A stretch of DNA of 64,000 nucleotides from RYN-122 sp963761655 (GTDB taxonomy: Bacteria; Actinomycetota; Actinomycetes; Mycobacteriales; SCTD01). The stretch covers positions 1,116,001 through 1,180,000 of the forward strand of contig CAVXHI010000002.1 of assembly GCA_963761655.1 (NCBI GenBank), in the 5' to 3' direction. The notes under the pieces are model-generated. The model was given only the letters and a program-made list of their open reading frames with translations, did not search any database and was not told the DNA's origin. Both the position numbers and the translations under genes were made by a program. Shown in pieces: positions 31,858 to 40,845 of this stretch (positions within the stretch are counted from its first letter, which is position 1; each line of letters begins with the position of its first letter).

Positions 31858-32859
31858 TCAGCCGGCGTCGGCGGGGACGCCGGCGTCCGCGTCCACCTGC
31901 GGCAGGGCGCCGGTGGCGGCCCGCTCGGGGGCGTCGTGCGGCACGCCGGTGCGCCCGTCGTCGTCGGGACCGTGCCCGTCGTCGAGGTCGGCCAACTGGG
32001 TGCGCAGGAAGGCCTTGAGCCGGGTGCGGTACTCGCGCTCGAAGCTCTGCAGGTCCTCGATGCGCTGCTCGAGGCCGGTCCGGCGCTCCTCCAGGTCACC
32101 GAGCGAGGCGGCCACCTTGGCGGCGACCTCGGCGTCGGCGCGGGCGGCCGTCTCGCGCGAGCGCGCAAGGGTCGTCTCCGCCTCGGCGCGGGCCGAGGAC
32201 AGGGTGGCCTCGGCCTCCGCGGTCGCACTGCCGACGGCTCCCTCGGCCTCGGCGCGAGCCGAGGTCACCGTGCTCTCGGCCTCGGTCCGGGCGGACGTGA
32301 GGGTGCTCTCGGCCTCGGTCCGGGCGGACGTGAGGGTGCTCTCGGCCTCCGCGCGGGCGGACGTGAGGGTGCTCTCGGCCTCCTCGCGCGCCTCCCGCAC
32401 CGTGCGCTCGGCGAACTCCTGGGCCTGCGAGACGAGCCGCTCGGCCTCGGCCCGCGCATCGGTCAGCGCCGTGTCGGCCTCGGCCCGGGCGCTGCCGACC
32501 GTGCCCTGCGCCTCTGCCCGCGCTGCCTCGACGATCTGCGCCGCTTCGGCGCGGGCCTCCGCCACGGCCTCGTCGGCGGTGCGCTGGGCCAGCAGCAGCG
32601 TCCGCAGCGCGGCCTCCTGGCCCTCCATCGCCGCGAGCGGCCGCTCGACCGGTGCCGCCACGGGCTCGACCTCGGGCTTGGCGAGCGTGACCGGCGCCGT
32701 GGTCGTGCTGCCGGACGTGCGGAGCTGGTCGTTCTCGCGCAGCAGGCGGCCGATCTCGCTCTCGACCTCGTCGAGGAACGCGTCGACCTCGTCGAGGGAG
32801 TAGCCCCGGAAGGCCACCTTGAACTGCTTGTTCGAGACGTCGGACGGAGTCAGCGGCAC
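31858..32859 (-). CDS. divIVA: DivIVA (Wag31) polar growth and division scaffold
   Basis: 333 residues, intact. The N-terminal DivIVA domain (PLTPSDVSNKQFKVAFRGYS, then LDEVDAFLDEVESEIGRLLR) binds curved membrane. The rest is a very long coiled coil with 11-residue repeats of the form AEAESTLTSAR, ending with LEERRTGLEQRIEDLQSFER. In actinobacteria DivIVA marks the poles and recruits the cell-wall machinery. GTG 32859 is the start. It is the last classic member of the division cluster, after yggT. Confidence 0.95.
   Translation of the reverse strand: MPLTPSDVSNKQFKVAFRGYSLDEVDAFLDEVESEIGRLLRENDQLRTSGSTTTAPVTLAKPEVEPVAAPVERPLAAMEGQEAALRTLLLAQRTADEAVAEARAEAAQIVEAARAEAQGTVGSARAEADTALTDARAEAERLVSQAQEFAERTVREAREEAESTLTSARAEAESTLTSARTEAESTLTSARTEAESTVTSARAEAEGAVGSATAEAEATLSSARAEAETTLARSRETAARADAEVAAKVAASLGDLEERRTGLEQRIEDLQSFEREYRTRLKAFLRTQLADLDDGHGPDDDGRTGVPHDAPERAATGALPQVDADAGVPADAG
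32258..32395 (-). repeat. 33-bp tandem repeat in divIVA coiled coil
   Basis: Near-identical 33-bp units; gcggacgtga recurs at 32291, 32324 and 32357. They encode 11-residue AEAESTLTSAR steps, a length that keeps coiled-coil phase. More diverged copies extend on both sides, from about 32170 to 32490. Confidence 0.85.
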
Positions 32860-32902
32860 AACATCACCTCGGGGAGCGCAGCGGACAGGGACGGGCCGGC
32901 CA

Positions 32903-33187
32903 TCACGGCTGCTGAACCGCCTGCATGAGCAGGTAGGTCACCATGAACAGCACGATGAAACCGAGATCGAGCTGGACCTGGCCGATCCGCAGGGGGGGCA
33001 GCACCCGGCGCAGGGCCTTCAGGGGCGGGTCGGTCGCCGAGTAGGCGACCTCCAGGACCGCGGCCACCAGGCCGTTCGGCGTGAACGAGCGCGCCAGCAT
33101 GAAGACGTAGTCCATGACGAGCCGGAAGACCAGCAGGAGCAGGAAGACCAGCAGCACGAAGTAGACGACGGACGCGACGACGGACAC
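32903..33187 (-). CDS. YggT-family membrane protein
   Basis: 94 residues, intact, with two hydrophobic segments (VVASVVYFVLLVFLLLLVFR and FIVLFMVTYLLMQAVQQP). The intervening region has the family feature ATDPPLKALRRVLPPLRIGQ. YggT (CcmH/Ycf19-like) proteins sit between sepF and divIVA in most actinobacteria and are linked to division or membrane organisation; the mechanism is unknown. Confidence 0.92.
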   Translation of the reverse strand: MSVVASVVYFVLLVFLLLLVFRLVMDYVFMLARSFTPNGLVAAVLEVAYSATDPPLKALRRVLPPLRIGQVQLDLGFIVLFMVTYLLMQAVQQP

Positions 33188-33222
33188 AACGTCAGACTAG
33201 CGACCGGCTCCCGCGACGGTGA

Positions 33223-33732
33223 TCACGACTGGTTGAAGAAGCCGCCCTCGGCGATGAGCGCCTTGTCCTCGGCGGTGACCTCCACGTGCTCGGGCGAGAG
33301 CAGGAAGACCTTGTTGGTGACCCGCTCGATGCTGCCGTGCAGACCGAAGATGAGCCCTGCGGCGAAGTCGACCAGGCGCTTGGCGTCGACGTCGTCCATC
33401 TCGGTGAGGTTCATGATCACGGGAGTGCCGGAGCGGAAGTGCTCGCCGATGGTGCGGGCCTCGTTGTAGGTGCGGGGGTGCAGCGTGGTGATCCGGTAGC
33501 CGTCGAAGCCGGCGACCGGAGCGGGTGCGGTCCGCAGCGTCGAGGGGGCCGTGTCGAGCGCGGTCGCGCCGTGCGTCTCCCGGCGCCCGCCCTCGGGGGC
33601 CCACCGGCGCACGGGGGCCGCGTCGTGCTGCGGCTCGTCCTCGTCGTCGTAGGCGTCGTAGTGCCCGCGCGCGTCGTCGTCGTCCTCGACGAGGCCGAGG
33701 TAGAGGCCGACCTTGCGACCGAGTCCGGGCAT
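33223..33732 (-). CDS. sepF: SepF cell-division protein
   Basis: 169 residues, intact. MPGLGRKVGLYLGLVEDDDD is the membrane-binding amphipathic N-terminus. An acidic linker precedes the SepF core (YRITTLHPRTYNEARTIGEH, then PVIMNLTEMDDVDAKRLVDF, then FAAGLIFGLHGSIERVTNKV). SepF anchors FtsZ to the membrane; actinobacteria lack FtsA and depend on it. ATG 33732 is chosen because it yields the conserved start. Confidence 0.96.
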   Translation of the reverse strand: MPGLGRKVGLYLGLVEDDDDARGHYDAYDDEDEPQHDAAPVRRWAPEGGRRETHGATALDTAPSTLRTAPAPVAGFDGYRITTLHPRTYNEARTIGEHFRSGTPVIMNLTEMDDVDAKRLVDFAAGLIFGLHGSIERVTNKVFLLSPEHVEVTAEDKALIAEGGFFNQS

Positions 33733-33784
33733 ACGGCTCTCCTGCTGTTGCGGTGAGGTGGGGGGTGCGCTCTGGCGGCGGACG

Positions 33785-34486
33785 TTACCGGCCCGGAGGG
33801 CTCCTGCGGCCGAGCAACGCCGTGCCGATCCGCACGATCGTGGCGCCGGCGGCGACTGCCGCCTCGAGGTCACCGCTCATGCCCGCGCTGACCGCGCCGG
33901 CGGTCGGGTGGTCGTGGCGGACCCGGTCCGCGACCTCGGCGAGCCGGGCGAAGGCCGACGCAGGGTCGCCGGACAGGGGCGCGACGGCCATCACCCCGCC
34001 CACGCGCAGCCCCGGCAGGCCCGCGGCGAGCTCGGCCAGGGCGGGGACCTCGGCGGGCAGCGCTCCCGCACGGCCCGGGTCGTCGTCGAGCCGCACCTGC
34101 AGGAGGACGTCGAGGTCGCGTCCGGCCCGCACCGCTCCCTTGGACAGCGCGTGGGCGAGCGAGGACCGGTCGAGCGCGTGGACGACGTCGGCGCAGGCCG
34201 CGACCCGGGCCGCCTTGTTGGTCTGCACCTGACCGACGAAGTGCCAGTCGACGTCCGTCACCAGGGCGGCCTTCTCGGTGGCTTCCGGCTCGCGGTTCTC
34301 GCCGAACGCACGCAGCCCCAGCTCGCGCAGCAGCTCGACGTCGGAGACCGGCCAGGTCTTGGTGACGGCGAGCAGCAGCACGTCGGACCGCGGCCGGTCC
34401 GCCGCGGCGCAGGCGGCGGCGATCCGCTGCTCGACCCGGGCCAGGTTGTCGGCCAGCTCGGCCCGTCGTGCCCGGTCGGCCGTCAC
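33785..34486 (-). CDS. YggS-family PLP homeostasis protein
   Basis: 233 residues, intact. PLP-binding barrel fold with the cofactor lysine in LLLAVTKTWPVSD and the downstream LRAFGENREPEATEKAALVT. C-terminal VSAGMSGDLEAAVAAGATIV matches the phosphate-binding end. The family buffers pyridoxal phosphate and has no known catalytic activity. GTG 34486 overlaps the pgeF stop. Confidence 0.95.
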   Translation of the reverse strand: MTADRARRAELADNLARVEQRIAAACAAADRPRSDVLLLAVTKTWPVSDVELLRELGLRAFGENREPEATEKAALVTDVDWHFVGQVQTNKAARVAACADVVHALDRSSLAHALSKGAVRAGRDLDVLLQVRLDDDPGRAGALPAEVPALAELAAGLPGLRVGGVMAVAPLSGDPASAFARLAEVADRVRHDHPTAGAVSAGMSGDLEAAVAAGATIVRIGTALLGRRSPPGR

Positions 34487-35207
34487 AGGACGATCACGGC
34501 GGCGTGGCGTCCCGTGGTGCGGCTGCGCCGGTAGGAGAACAGCTCGGGGTCGTCGACGGTGCAGCGCCCGAGCGCCTCGACGTCGCGCAGACCGGCCGCG
34601 GTGAGCACCGAGCGGGCTCCCCCAGCAGGTCGACCGACGGGGTCCCCGCGCGGGTGGTGCCGCGCGTGGCCGGCAGTGTCTCGGCGGCCGCGTCGGCCAT
34701 GTCCTGCGGCACCTCGTAGCAGCAGGCGCCGGCCGCCGGGCCGATCCGGGCGAGGGTCCGCCCGGGCTCGGCACCCAGACCGACCATGGCCTCGACCGTG
34801 CGCTGCAGCACCCCCGCCAGCAGTCCCTGCCTGCCTGCGTGCGCCGCCCCCGCGATGCCGGCGACGGGGTCCAGCAGCAGGACGGGCAGGCAGTCGGCGG
34901 CCAGCACCACGAGCCCGAGCCCGGGGGTGGCCGTGACCAGGGCGTCGACCCCGGCGGCACCACCGGTACGGCGCCGGCTGCTGGACGCGCGCACCACCTC
35001 GACACCGCTGCCGTGCACCTGCTGGGCGAACACCAGGTCCTGCGCGCCGACGGCTCGCTGCAGCAGGTCCCGGTTGGCCAGGACGCGCCGGGGCTCGTCG
35101 TCGACGTGCAGGGCCAGGTTCAGCCCGTCCCAGGGCGGTGCGCTGACACCGCCGGCCCGGGTGCTGAACCAGCCTCCCGGCAGGCCGGCGTCGAGCAGCG
35201 GCAGCAC
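34483..35207 (-). CDS. pgeF: Peptidoglycan editing factor PgeF (one frameshift)
   Basis: About 241 residues. The YfiH/laccase-domain motifs are present: FAQQVHGSGVEVV, VLAADCLPVLLLDP, and IAGAAHAGRQGLLAG supply the His-Cys-His zinc site; ARIGPAAGACCYEV follows. A missing G in the run near 34618 (in VDLLGGARSVLTAAGL) breaks the frame. The repaired tail is TTGRHAAVIVL-TGA 34483. The family removes wrongly inserted residues from peptidoglycan precursors in E. coli. It directly follows ftsZ. Confidence 0.92.
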
Positions 35208-35214
35208 GCGGGGG

Positions 35215-36390
35215 CTACTTCAGGAAGTCCGGGACGTCGAGGTCGTCCTCGAACACGACCGTGCGCCGGGGCCGCTCGGGCTGGGCAGGCGGGAAGGGGC
35301 TGGGCCGCGACGTCGGCCGCCCGGCCGACGGCGTGAAGGTGGGCTGGGGCGCGGGGGGCGTCGTCTGCGGCGCCTGGGTCTGCATCGGACCGGGCGACGG
35401 GGACGGCCGGCGCAGCGGCTCGTGCCGGCGCAGCGGCGACGGGCTGCCGGCGTCGAAGCCCGCGGCGATCACGGTGATCCGCACCTCGTCGCCGAGCGCG
35501 TCGTCGATGACCGCGCCGAAGATGATGTTGGCGTCCTGGTGCGCGGCGTCGGCGACCAGCTGGGCCGCCTCGTTGATCTCGAACAGACCGAGGTCGCTGC
35601 CGCCGGAGATGCTCAGCAGGACGCCGTGCGCGCCGTCCATGCTGGCCTCGAGCAGCGGGCTCGCGATGGCCATCTCCGCCGCCACCACCGCGCGGTCGTC
35701 GCCGCGGGCGCTGCCGATGCCCATGAGCGCCGAGCCGGCGTTGCTCATGACCGACTTCACGTCGGCGAAGTCGAGGTTGATCAGGCCCGGGGTCGTGATC
35801 AGGTCGGTGATGCCCTGCACGCCCGACAGCAGCACCTGGTCGGCGCTCTTGAAGGCGTCCATGACGCTGACCTGCTTGTCCGACAGCGACAGCAGCCGGT
35901 CGTTCGGGATGACGATGAGGGTGTCGACCTCGGCGCGCAGCCCCTCGATCCCGGCCTCGGCCTGACCGGCGCGCCGCCGGCCCTCGAAGGAGAACGGGCG
36001 GGTGACGACGCCGATGGTCAGGGCCCCGAGCGAACGGGCGATGCTGGCCACGACCGGTGCCCCGCCCGTGCCGGTGCCGCCGCCCTCACCGGCGGTGACG
36101 AAGACCATGTCGGCGCCCTTGAGCACCTCCTCGATCTCGTCGCGGTGGTCCTCGGCGGCCTGCCGGCCGACCTCCGGGGCGGCGCCCGCACCGAGGCCGC
36201 GGGTGAGCTCCCGGCCGATGTCGAGCTTGACGTCGGCGTCGCTCATGAGCAGCGCCTGGGCGTCGGTGTTGATGGCGATGAACTCCACGCCCTTGAGGCC
36301 CACCTCGATCATGCGGTTGACGGCGTTGACGCCGCCGCCGCCGATGCCGACCACCTTGATGACGGCGAGGTAGTTCTGCGGTGCTGCCAC
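35215..36390 (-). CDS. ftsZ: Cell division protein FtsZ
   Basis: 391 residues, intact. Tubulin-like GTPase forming the Z ring. The N-terminal KVVGIGGGGVNAVNRMIEVG, the tubulin signature EGGGTGTGGAP and the T7-loop region NLDFADVKSVMSNAGSALMG are all present. After a Pro/Thr/Ser-rich linker the C-terminal peptide DDLDVPDFLK is the docking site for SepF. GTG 36390. It has its own upstream region with a recognisable -35. Confidence 0.98.
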   Translation of the reverse strand: MAAPQNYLAVIKVVGIGGGGVNAVNRMIEVGLKGVEFIAINTDAQALLMSDADVKLDIGRELTRGLGAGAAPEVGRQAAEDHRDEIEEVLKGADMVFVTAGEGGGTGTGGAPVVASIARSLGALTIGVVTRPFSFEGRRRAGQAEAGIEGLRAEVDTLIVIPNDRLLSLSDKQVSVMDAFKSADQVLLSGVQGITDLITTPGLINLDFADVKSVMSNAGSALMGIGSARGDDRAVVAAEMAIASPLLEASMDGAHGVLLSISGGSDLGLFEINEAAQLVADAAHQDANIIFGAVIDDALGDEVRITVIAAGFDAGSPSPLRRHEPLRRPSPSPGPMQTQAPQTTPPAPQPTFTPSAGRPTSRPSPFPPAQPERPRRTVVFEDDLDVPDFLK

Positions 36391-36641
36391 GTGGAGGAGG
36401 CCTCTCAGGAGCGGTGGAACCGGACCGGCACAGGAGCCGGCAACGGAGGGGGGGTCGGGTCGGACGGGTGCCGGAGCACCCTCACCCTCAACTAGACGCT
36501 TAGCGTTATGTCAACCTGAGGGGTACGGGCGGGGACGGTACGGGGACCGGGCGGACAGGGTCAACCCGCCGCCCCGGCGTGTCGGAGGTCTCTGCGGCCC
36601 GCCGGGCCCGGAACCTCCGCGGCGTGACCGAGGGGGCCCGC
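36391..36641. other. ftsZ upstream region without a gene
   Basis: 251 bp between the diguanylate cyclase gene and ftsZ. Apart from the promoter-like element I see only GC-rich sequence and no convincing ORF. It separates ftsZ from the rest of the cluster, so ftsZ is likely transcribed on its own as well as by read-through. Confidence 0.5.
36486..36514 (-). promoter_or_regulatory. Putative ftsZ promoter with a palindrome in the spacer
   Basis: A consensus TTGACA (-35) lies at 36509-36514. Right after it is the perfect palindrome ACGCT-A-AGCGT (36496-36506). Candidate -10 hexamers downstream are poor (TAGTTG at 36489-36494 with short spacing), so the exact promoter is unsure. The leader to the ftsZ GTG would be about 100 bases. 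Confidence 0.45.
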
Positions 36642-37532
36642 TCAGGACTGGCGGGCCCGCTTCACCGCGTACATCAGGCGGTCCGCCCGGGCGAGCAGAC
36701 CCGCCGGATCGGCGTCGCCCGCGGTGCTCGTGGAGGTGCCGATGCTCACACCGATCTCCACCGTCGGGCCGACGGCGAACGGCGCCGCGAGCGAGGCCTC
36801 GAGCCGGTGCGCCAGGGGCTGCAGGCCCTCGTCGGTGACCCCCTCCACCAGGACCACGAACTCGTCACCCCCGAGCCGGGCCACCGTGTCGGAGGGCCGG
36901 ACGCCGGCGAGCAACCGCTGCGCCACCTCGCGCAGCACGGCATCACCGACGGCGTGCCCGTGGTCGTCGTTGACCCGCTTGAAGCCGTCCAGGTCCAGGA
37001 ACAGCAGGCCGGTGCGGCCCCCGGTGCGGCCGTCGCGGGCCAGCGAGCCCCGCAGCCGCTCCTCGAGCAGCCCCCGGTTGGCCAGGCCGGTGAGCGGGTC
37101 ACGCACGGCCCGCTCGGTCAGGGCCGCGGTCATGTCCCGCAGGTTCTGCTCGGCCCGGTGCCGCTCGGTGATGTCCTGAGCGCTGATGGCGAACCACAGC
37201 GCGGCGCCGTGGGCGTCCCGCACGACGGTGACGCTGTGCAGCACCCAGACCTCCTCGCCGCCGGCCCGCACGTGCCGGGCCTCCGAGCGCAGCGTGGCCT
37301 CGTCGCCCCGCAGCAGCAGCGTGAGCGAGGCGTCCGGCGTCGGCCGGCCGTCGGGCTGCAGCAGGTCGCGGAACGAGCTGCCCACGAGGTCTTCGGGGCG
37401 GCGGACCAGGAGGCGCGCGTACGCCTCGTTCACGCGCACGTACCGGGTGGACAGGTCGGCCAGGGCCAGTCCCATCCCGACCTGCTCGAAGAAGGTCTCG
37501 AACGCGTTCGTACTGTCGGCGAGCGCCGCCAT
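36642..37532 (-). CDS. PAS-GGDEF diguanylate cyclase
   Basis: 296 residues from ATG 37532 (open frame continues to about 37694, so the start could be earlier). An N-terminal PAS domain (FFEQVGMGLALADLSTRYVR ... SVTVVRDAHGAALWFAISAQ) leads through a DITERHRAEQ linker to a GGDEF domain. The active-site loop is TVARLGGDEFVVL, and an RPSD inhibitory site (RxxD) lies five residues before GGDEF. LFLDLDGFKRVNDDHGHAVG is the metal and GTP region. All catalytic residues look intact, so it should make cyclic di-GMP with feedback control. No membrane helix, so probably cytoplasmic. It lies between ftsQ and ftsZ, an unusual place. Confidence 0.93.
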   Translation of the reverse strand: MAALADSTNAFETFFEQVGMGLALADLSTRYVRVNEAYARLLVRRPEDLVGSSFRDLLQPDGRPTPDASLTLLLRGDEATLRSEARHVRAGGEEVWVLHSVTVVRDAHGAALWFAISAQDITERHRAEQNLRDMTAALTERAVRDPLTGLANRGLLEERLRGSLARDGRTGGRTGLLFLDLDGFKRVNDDHGHAVGDAVLREVAQRLLAGVRPSDTVARLGGDEFVVLVEGVTDEGLQPLAHRLEASLAAPFAVGPTVEIGVSIGTSTSTAGDADPAGLLARADRLMYAVKRARQS

Positions 37533-37647
37533 GGTCCGACGCGCACCGTCGAGCTCCGGGCGTGCGGGCGGGTGCAGGATCGGCTCCTCACAGGCGGGGC
37601 GGCGTCCGTGCCGGGGGCGCGCGAGCAGGCGCTCGCACAGGTTGTCC

Positions 37648-38376
37648 TTACCCAGGGGACGGGGCCGCGACCCCTTGCGCCGCTCCCGGCTCACTGCGGG
37701 TGACGACGTCCGGGCTCGTCACGTCGACGACGCTGCCGGGCAGCCGGAGCAGCGCCAGGGCGGCGGCGGCCTTGTCCGGCGCCCGGCCGGGACCGCCCCA
37801 GACGACCTGGCGTCCGTCCTTGAGCAGCAGGGTCACCCCTGCCGGTGAGGCCGCCCGCACGATGCGCACGCGGGCGCGCAGGTCGGTGGGCAGCTCGCCC
37901 AGGACCGCCAGCGCCGAGCGGGTGGTCGGGTCGTCGCCGGCCGGGCGGGCCACCTGCAGGCGCACCGTCCCCTCGGGGAGCCTCGCGACCCGCGCGAAGG
38001 GGACGCCGTCGGCGTCGATGAGCACGTACCGACCGGCGGTGAGGAACCCCACCTGCGGGATGCGCTCCACCACCCGCAGCCGCAGCACGGACGGCCAGGA
38101 CCGGTGCACCTCCACCCGGGCCACCGGGTCGAGCCGGGCGATCCTGCGGCTCACGCCCGCGGTGTCGACCCGGGCCAGCGGCGTCCCGGTCTCGACCGCC
38201 GCGGCGGCCAGGACCTGGGCCGGCGTCGCGCGGACCGCGCCGGTCACCACGACGCGGTCCACGGCGAGGACGGACGAGAACAGGACCAGCCAGCCCAGCA
38301 GCCCGACGGCGCCTGCCCCGAGCAGCAGGCCCAGCGCCCGGCGTCCCCGCGGGGCTCCCCCGGACGCCGGCCTCAT
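37648..38376 (-). CDS. ftsQ: Cell division protein FtsQ
   Basis: 242 residues, intact. A short basic cytoplasmic tail, one membrane helix (ALGLLLGAGAVGLLGWLVLF) and a POTRA domain (VDRVVVTGAVRATPAQVLAA) followed by the beta domain (VERIPQVGFLTAGRYVLIDA). FtsQ links early and late division proteins via FtsL/FtsB. ATG 38376 overlaps the murC stop; TAA 37648. Confidence 0.93.
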   Translation of the reverse strand: MRPASGGAPRGRRALGLLLGAGAVGLLGWLVLFSSVLAVDRVVVTGAVRATPAQVLAAAAVETGTPLARVDTAGVSRRIARLDPVARVEVHRSWPSVLRLRVVERIPQVGFLTAGRYVLIDADGVPFARVARLPEGTVRLQVARPAGDDPTTRSALAVLGELPTDLRARVRIVRAASPAGVTLLLKDGRQVVWGGPGRAPDKAAAALALLRLPGSVVDVTSPDVVTRSEPGAAQGVAAPSPG

Positions 38377-39759
38377 CCGCGCTCCAGCAGCCGCAGGACC
38401 TCTGCCCCCACCAGCGTGATGTCGCCGGCGCCGAGGGTGATCACGAGATCGCCCGGGTGGGCCCGGGACGCGAGCTCCCCGGGGACCTCCGACCAGGACG
38501 GCTGGAACACCGCCCGCCCCCCGGGGACGGCGGAGGCCACGGTGGCGCCGCTGGCGCCCGGGATCGGGTCCTCCCCCGCGCTGTAGACCTCCATGACGAC
38601 CACCTCGTCGGCCAGGCCCAGGGCCCGCCCGAAGTCGTCGGCGAAGGCGAGCGTGCGGCTGTACCGGTGCGGCTGGAAGGCCGCGATCAGCCGGCCCGAC
38701 CCGGCCACCTCGCGGGCGGCGAGCAGCTGGGCCGTCACCTCGGTGGGATGGTGGGCGTAGTCGTCGTAGACCCGCACCCCGGCCGCCACGCCCTTGAGCT
38801 CCATGCGCCGTCGCACCCCGGTGAAGCCGCCGAGCCCCCGCACGAGGGCCTGCTCGGACAGCCCCAGCCCGATGCCCGTGAGCAGGGCCGCGGCGCTGTT
38901 GAGGGCGAGGTGCCGGCCGGGGACGGCCAGGGTCACCGGAGGCAGCGGGCGCCCGTCGAGCACCGGCACGTACCGGCTCGTCGTCCCGGACACGGTCAGT
39001 TCGGTCAGCTGCAGGTCGGCCGTCGGGGCGGTGCCGTACGTGCGGACCGCAACCCCCTCCGCGCGGGCCACCGCCGCGAGCCGCACGGCGCCGGCGTCGT
39101 CGGCGCAGGTGACCAGGCCCCCCGGACCGAGGGTCCGGACGAACTCCTCGAACGCCCGGTCGACGGCGGCGGCGTCGCCGTAGTGGTCGAGGTGGTCGGG
39201 CTCGACGTTGGTGACCACCCCCGTGTGCGGGCGGTAGACCAGGAAGCTCCCGTCGCTCTCGTCGGCCTCCAGGATGAACAGGTCGCCGCTGCCGTGGTGG
39301 GCGTTGCTGGCGGCCTCGTTGAGATCGCCCCCGATGGCGAAGCTCGGGTCGACGCCGCAGGAGAACGCCGCGACGGTGAGCATCGACGTCGTCGTCGTCT
39401 TGCCGTGGGTGCCGGCGACCGCGACGGCCCGCCGGCCTTCCAGCAGCGCGGCGAGCGCCTCGGCCCGCAGGAGCACGCGGGCGCCCCTGGCCCGGGCCGC
39501 GGCCAGCTCGGCGTTGGTCTCCCGGACCGCGCTCGAGACCACGACGGTGTCGGCGCTGCGCCTGGTGCTCCGCGTCGTGCCCGACGTGCACCTGGGCCCC
39601 GAGGGCCTGCAGCTCGCGCAGCGCGAGGCTCTCCTTGGCGTCGCTGCCGCTGACCCGGGCGCCCCGGGCCAGCAGGACCCGCGCGATGCCGCTCATGCCG
39701 GCGCCCCCGATCCCGACGAGGTGCACCGCGCCGAGCGCGTCCGTGGGGTGGCCGGTCAT
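38373..39759 (-). CDS. murC: UDP-N-acetylmuramate-L-alanine ligase (one frameshift)
   Basis: Adds L-Ala to UDP-MurNAc. Begins TGHPTDALGAVHLVGIGGAG, the Rossmann start of MurC. The ATP P-loop is VAGTHGKTTTTSML; LEADESDGSFLVYRP, EPDHLDHYGD and VYDDYAHHPTEV are the substrate and metal motifs. One extra base near 39565 joins VGHDAEHQA to ADTVVVSSAVRETN. Repaired length is about 461 residues, normal. Start overlaps the murG stop. Confidence 0.96.
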
Positions 39760-40838
39760 GAGGCGGCCTCCAGGACCATCCGGGCGAGGGCGACGTCGGC
39801 GTCGCGGGCGCCCTGCCCGGAGGCGGCCCCCGCCATGGCCGCGAGCCGGGCGGGGTCGGTGAGCAGGGGCAGCACCGTGCCGCGCAGGTAGGCGGCGTCG
39901 AGGTCGGCGTCGGCGACCAGCAGGCCCCCGCCGGCCGCCACCACCGGACCGGCGTTCAGGGCCTGCTCGCCGTTGCCGATCGGGAGCGGCACGTAGACCG
40001 CGGGCAGGCCGACCGCCGACAGCTCCGCGCAGGTCATGGCGCCGGCCCGGCAGACGGCGAGGTCGGCCGCGGCGTAGGCCAGCTCCATCCGGTCGGCGTA
40101 GGCGACCACGACGTAGGCAGGGTCCGACGGAGCGGCCGCGCGGACGGCGTCGGCGTTCTTCGGTCCGGCCACGTGCAGCACCGACACGCCGGCCGCCAGC
40201 AGGTCGGGGGCGGCAGCGAGCACGGCGGTGTTGACCCGCTGCGCCCCCTGGCTCCCCCCGGTGACCAGCAGGACGGGGCCCTCGCCGAGGCCGAACAGAC
40301 GGCGGGCCGCGGGGCGCTCGGCGCCCCGGTCCAGGGTGCTGACCGCCTGCCGCAGGGGGATGCCCAGCACGCGCGCACCCCGCAGTCCGCTGCCCGGCAC
40401 GGCGGCCGCCACGTGGGGGGTCAGCCGGGCGCCGATCCGGTTGGCCAGCCCGGCCCGGGCATTGGCCTCGTGCACGACGCTGGGCAGGCGGCGCCGTCGT
40501 GCGGCGAGGTAGGCCGGCAGGGCCACGTAGCCCCCGAACCCGACGACGACGTCCGCGCCGACGCGGTCAAGGTGGGCCCCCGTCTCGCGGACCGCGCGGA
40601 CCACGCGGGCAGGCAACCGCAGGAGGTCGGGCGTCGGGCGTCTGGGCAGGGGCACCCGCGCAATGGTGGCGAGGTCGTAGCCACGGGCCGGCACCAGCCG
40701 GGCCTCCAGGCCCGTCGCGGTGCCGAGCGCGGTGATGCCGATGGTCGGGTCGAGGCGCACGAGCGCGTCGGCGAGGGCGAGAGCCGGCTCGACGTGACCG
40801 GCGGTCCCGCCGCCCGCGAGGACGACGTGCAGGCTCAT
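39756..40838 (-). CDS. murG: Lipid II synthase MurG (GlcNAc transferase)
   Basis: 360 residues, intact. Transfers GlcNAc to lipid I on the inner face of the membrane. N-terminal LHVVLAGGGTAGHVEPALAL, FGGYVALPAYLAA, and the C-terminal donor site VCRAGAMTCAELSAVGLPAV with GNGEQALNAGPV. Normal length for a GT28 MurG. Confidence 0.98.
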   Translation of the reverse strand: MSLHVVLAGGGTAGHVEPALALADALVRLDPTIGITALGTATGLEARLVPARGYDLATIARVPLPRRPTPDLLRLPARVVRAVRETGAHLDRVGADVVVGFGGYVALPAYLAARRRRLPSVVHEANARAGLANRIGARLTPHVAAAVPGSGLRGARVLGIPLRQAVSTLDRGAERPAARRLFGLGEGPVLLVTGGSQGAQRVNTAVLAAAPDLLAAGVSVLHVAGPKNADAVRAAAPSDPAYVVVAYADRMELAYAAADLAVCRAGAMTCAELSAVGLPAVYVPLPIGNGEQALNAGPVVAAGGGLLVADADLDAAYLRGTVLPLLTDPARLAAMAGAASGQGARDADVALARMVLEAAS

Positions 40839-40845
40839 GCCCGCG

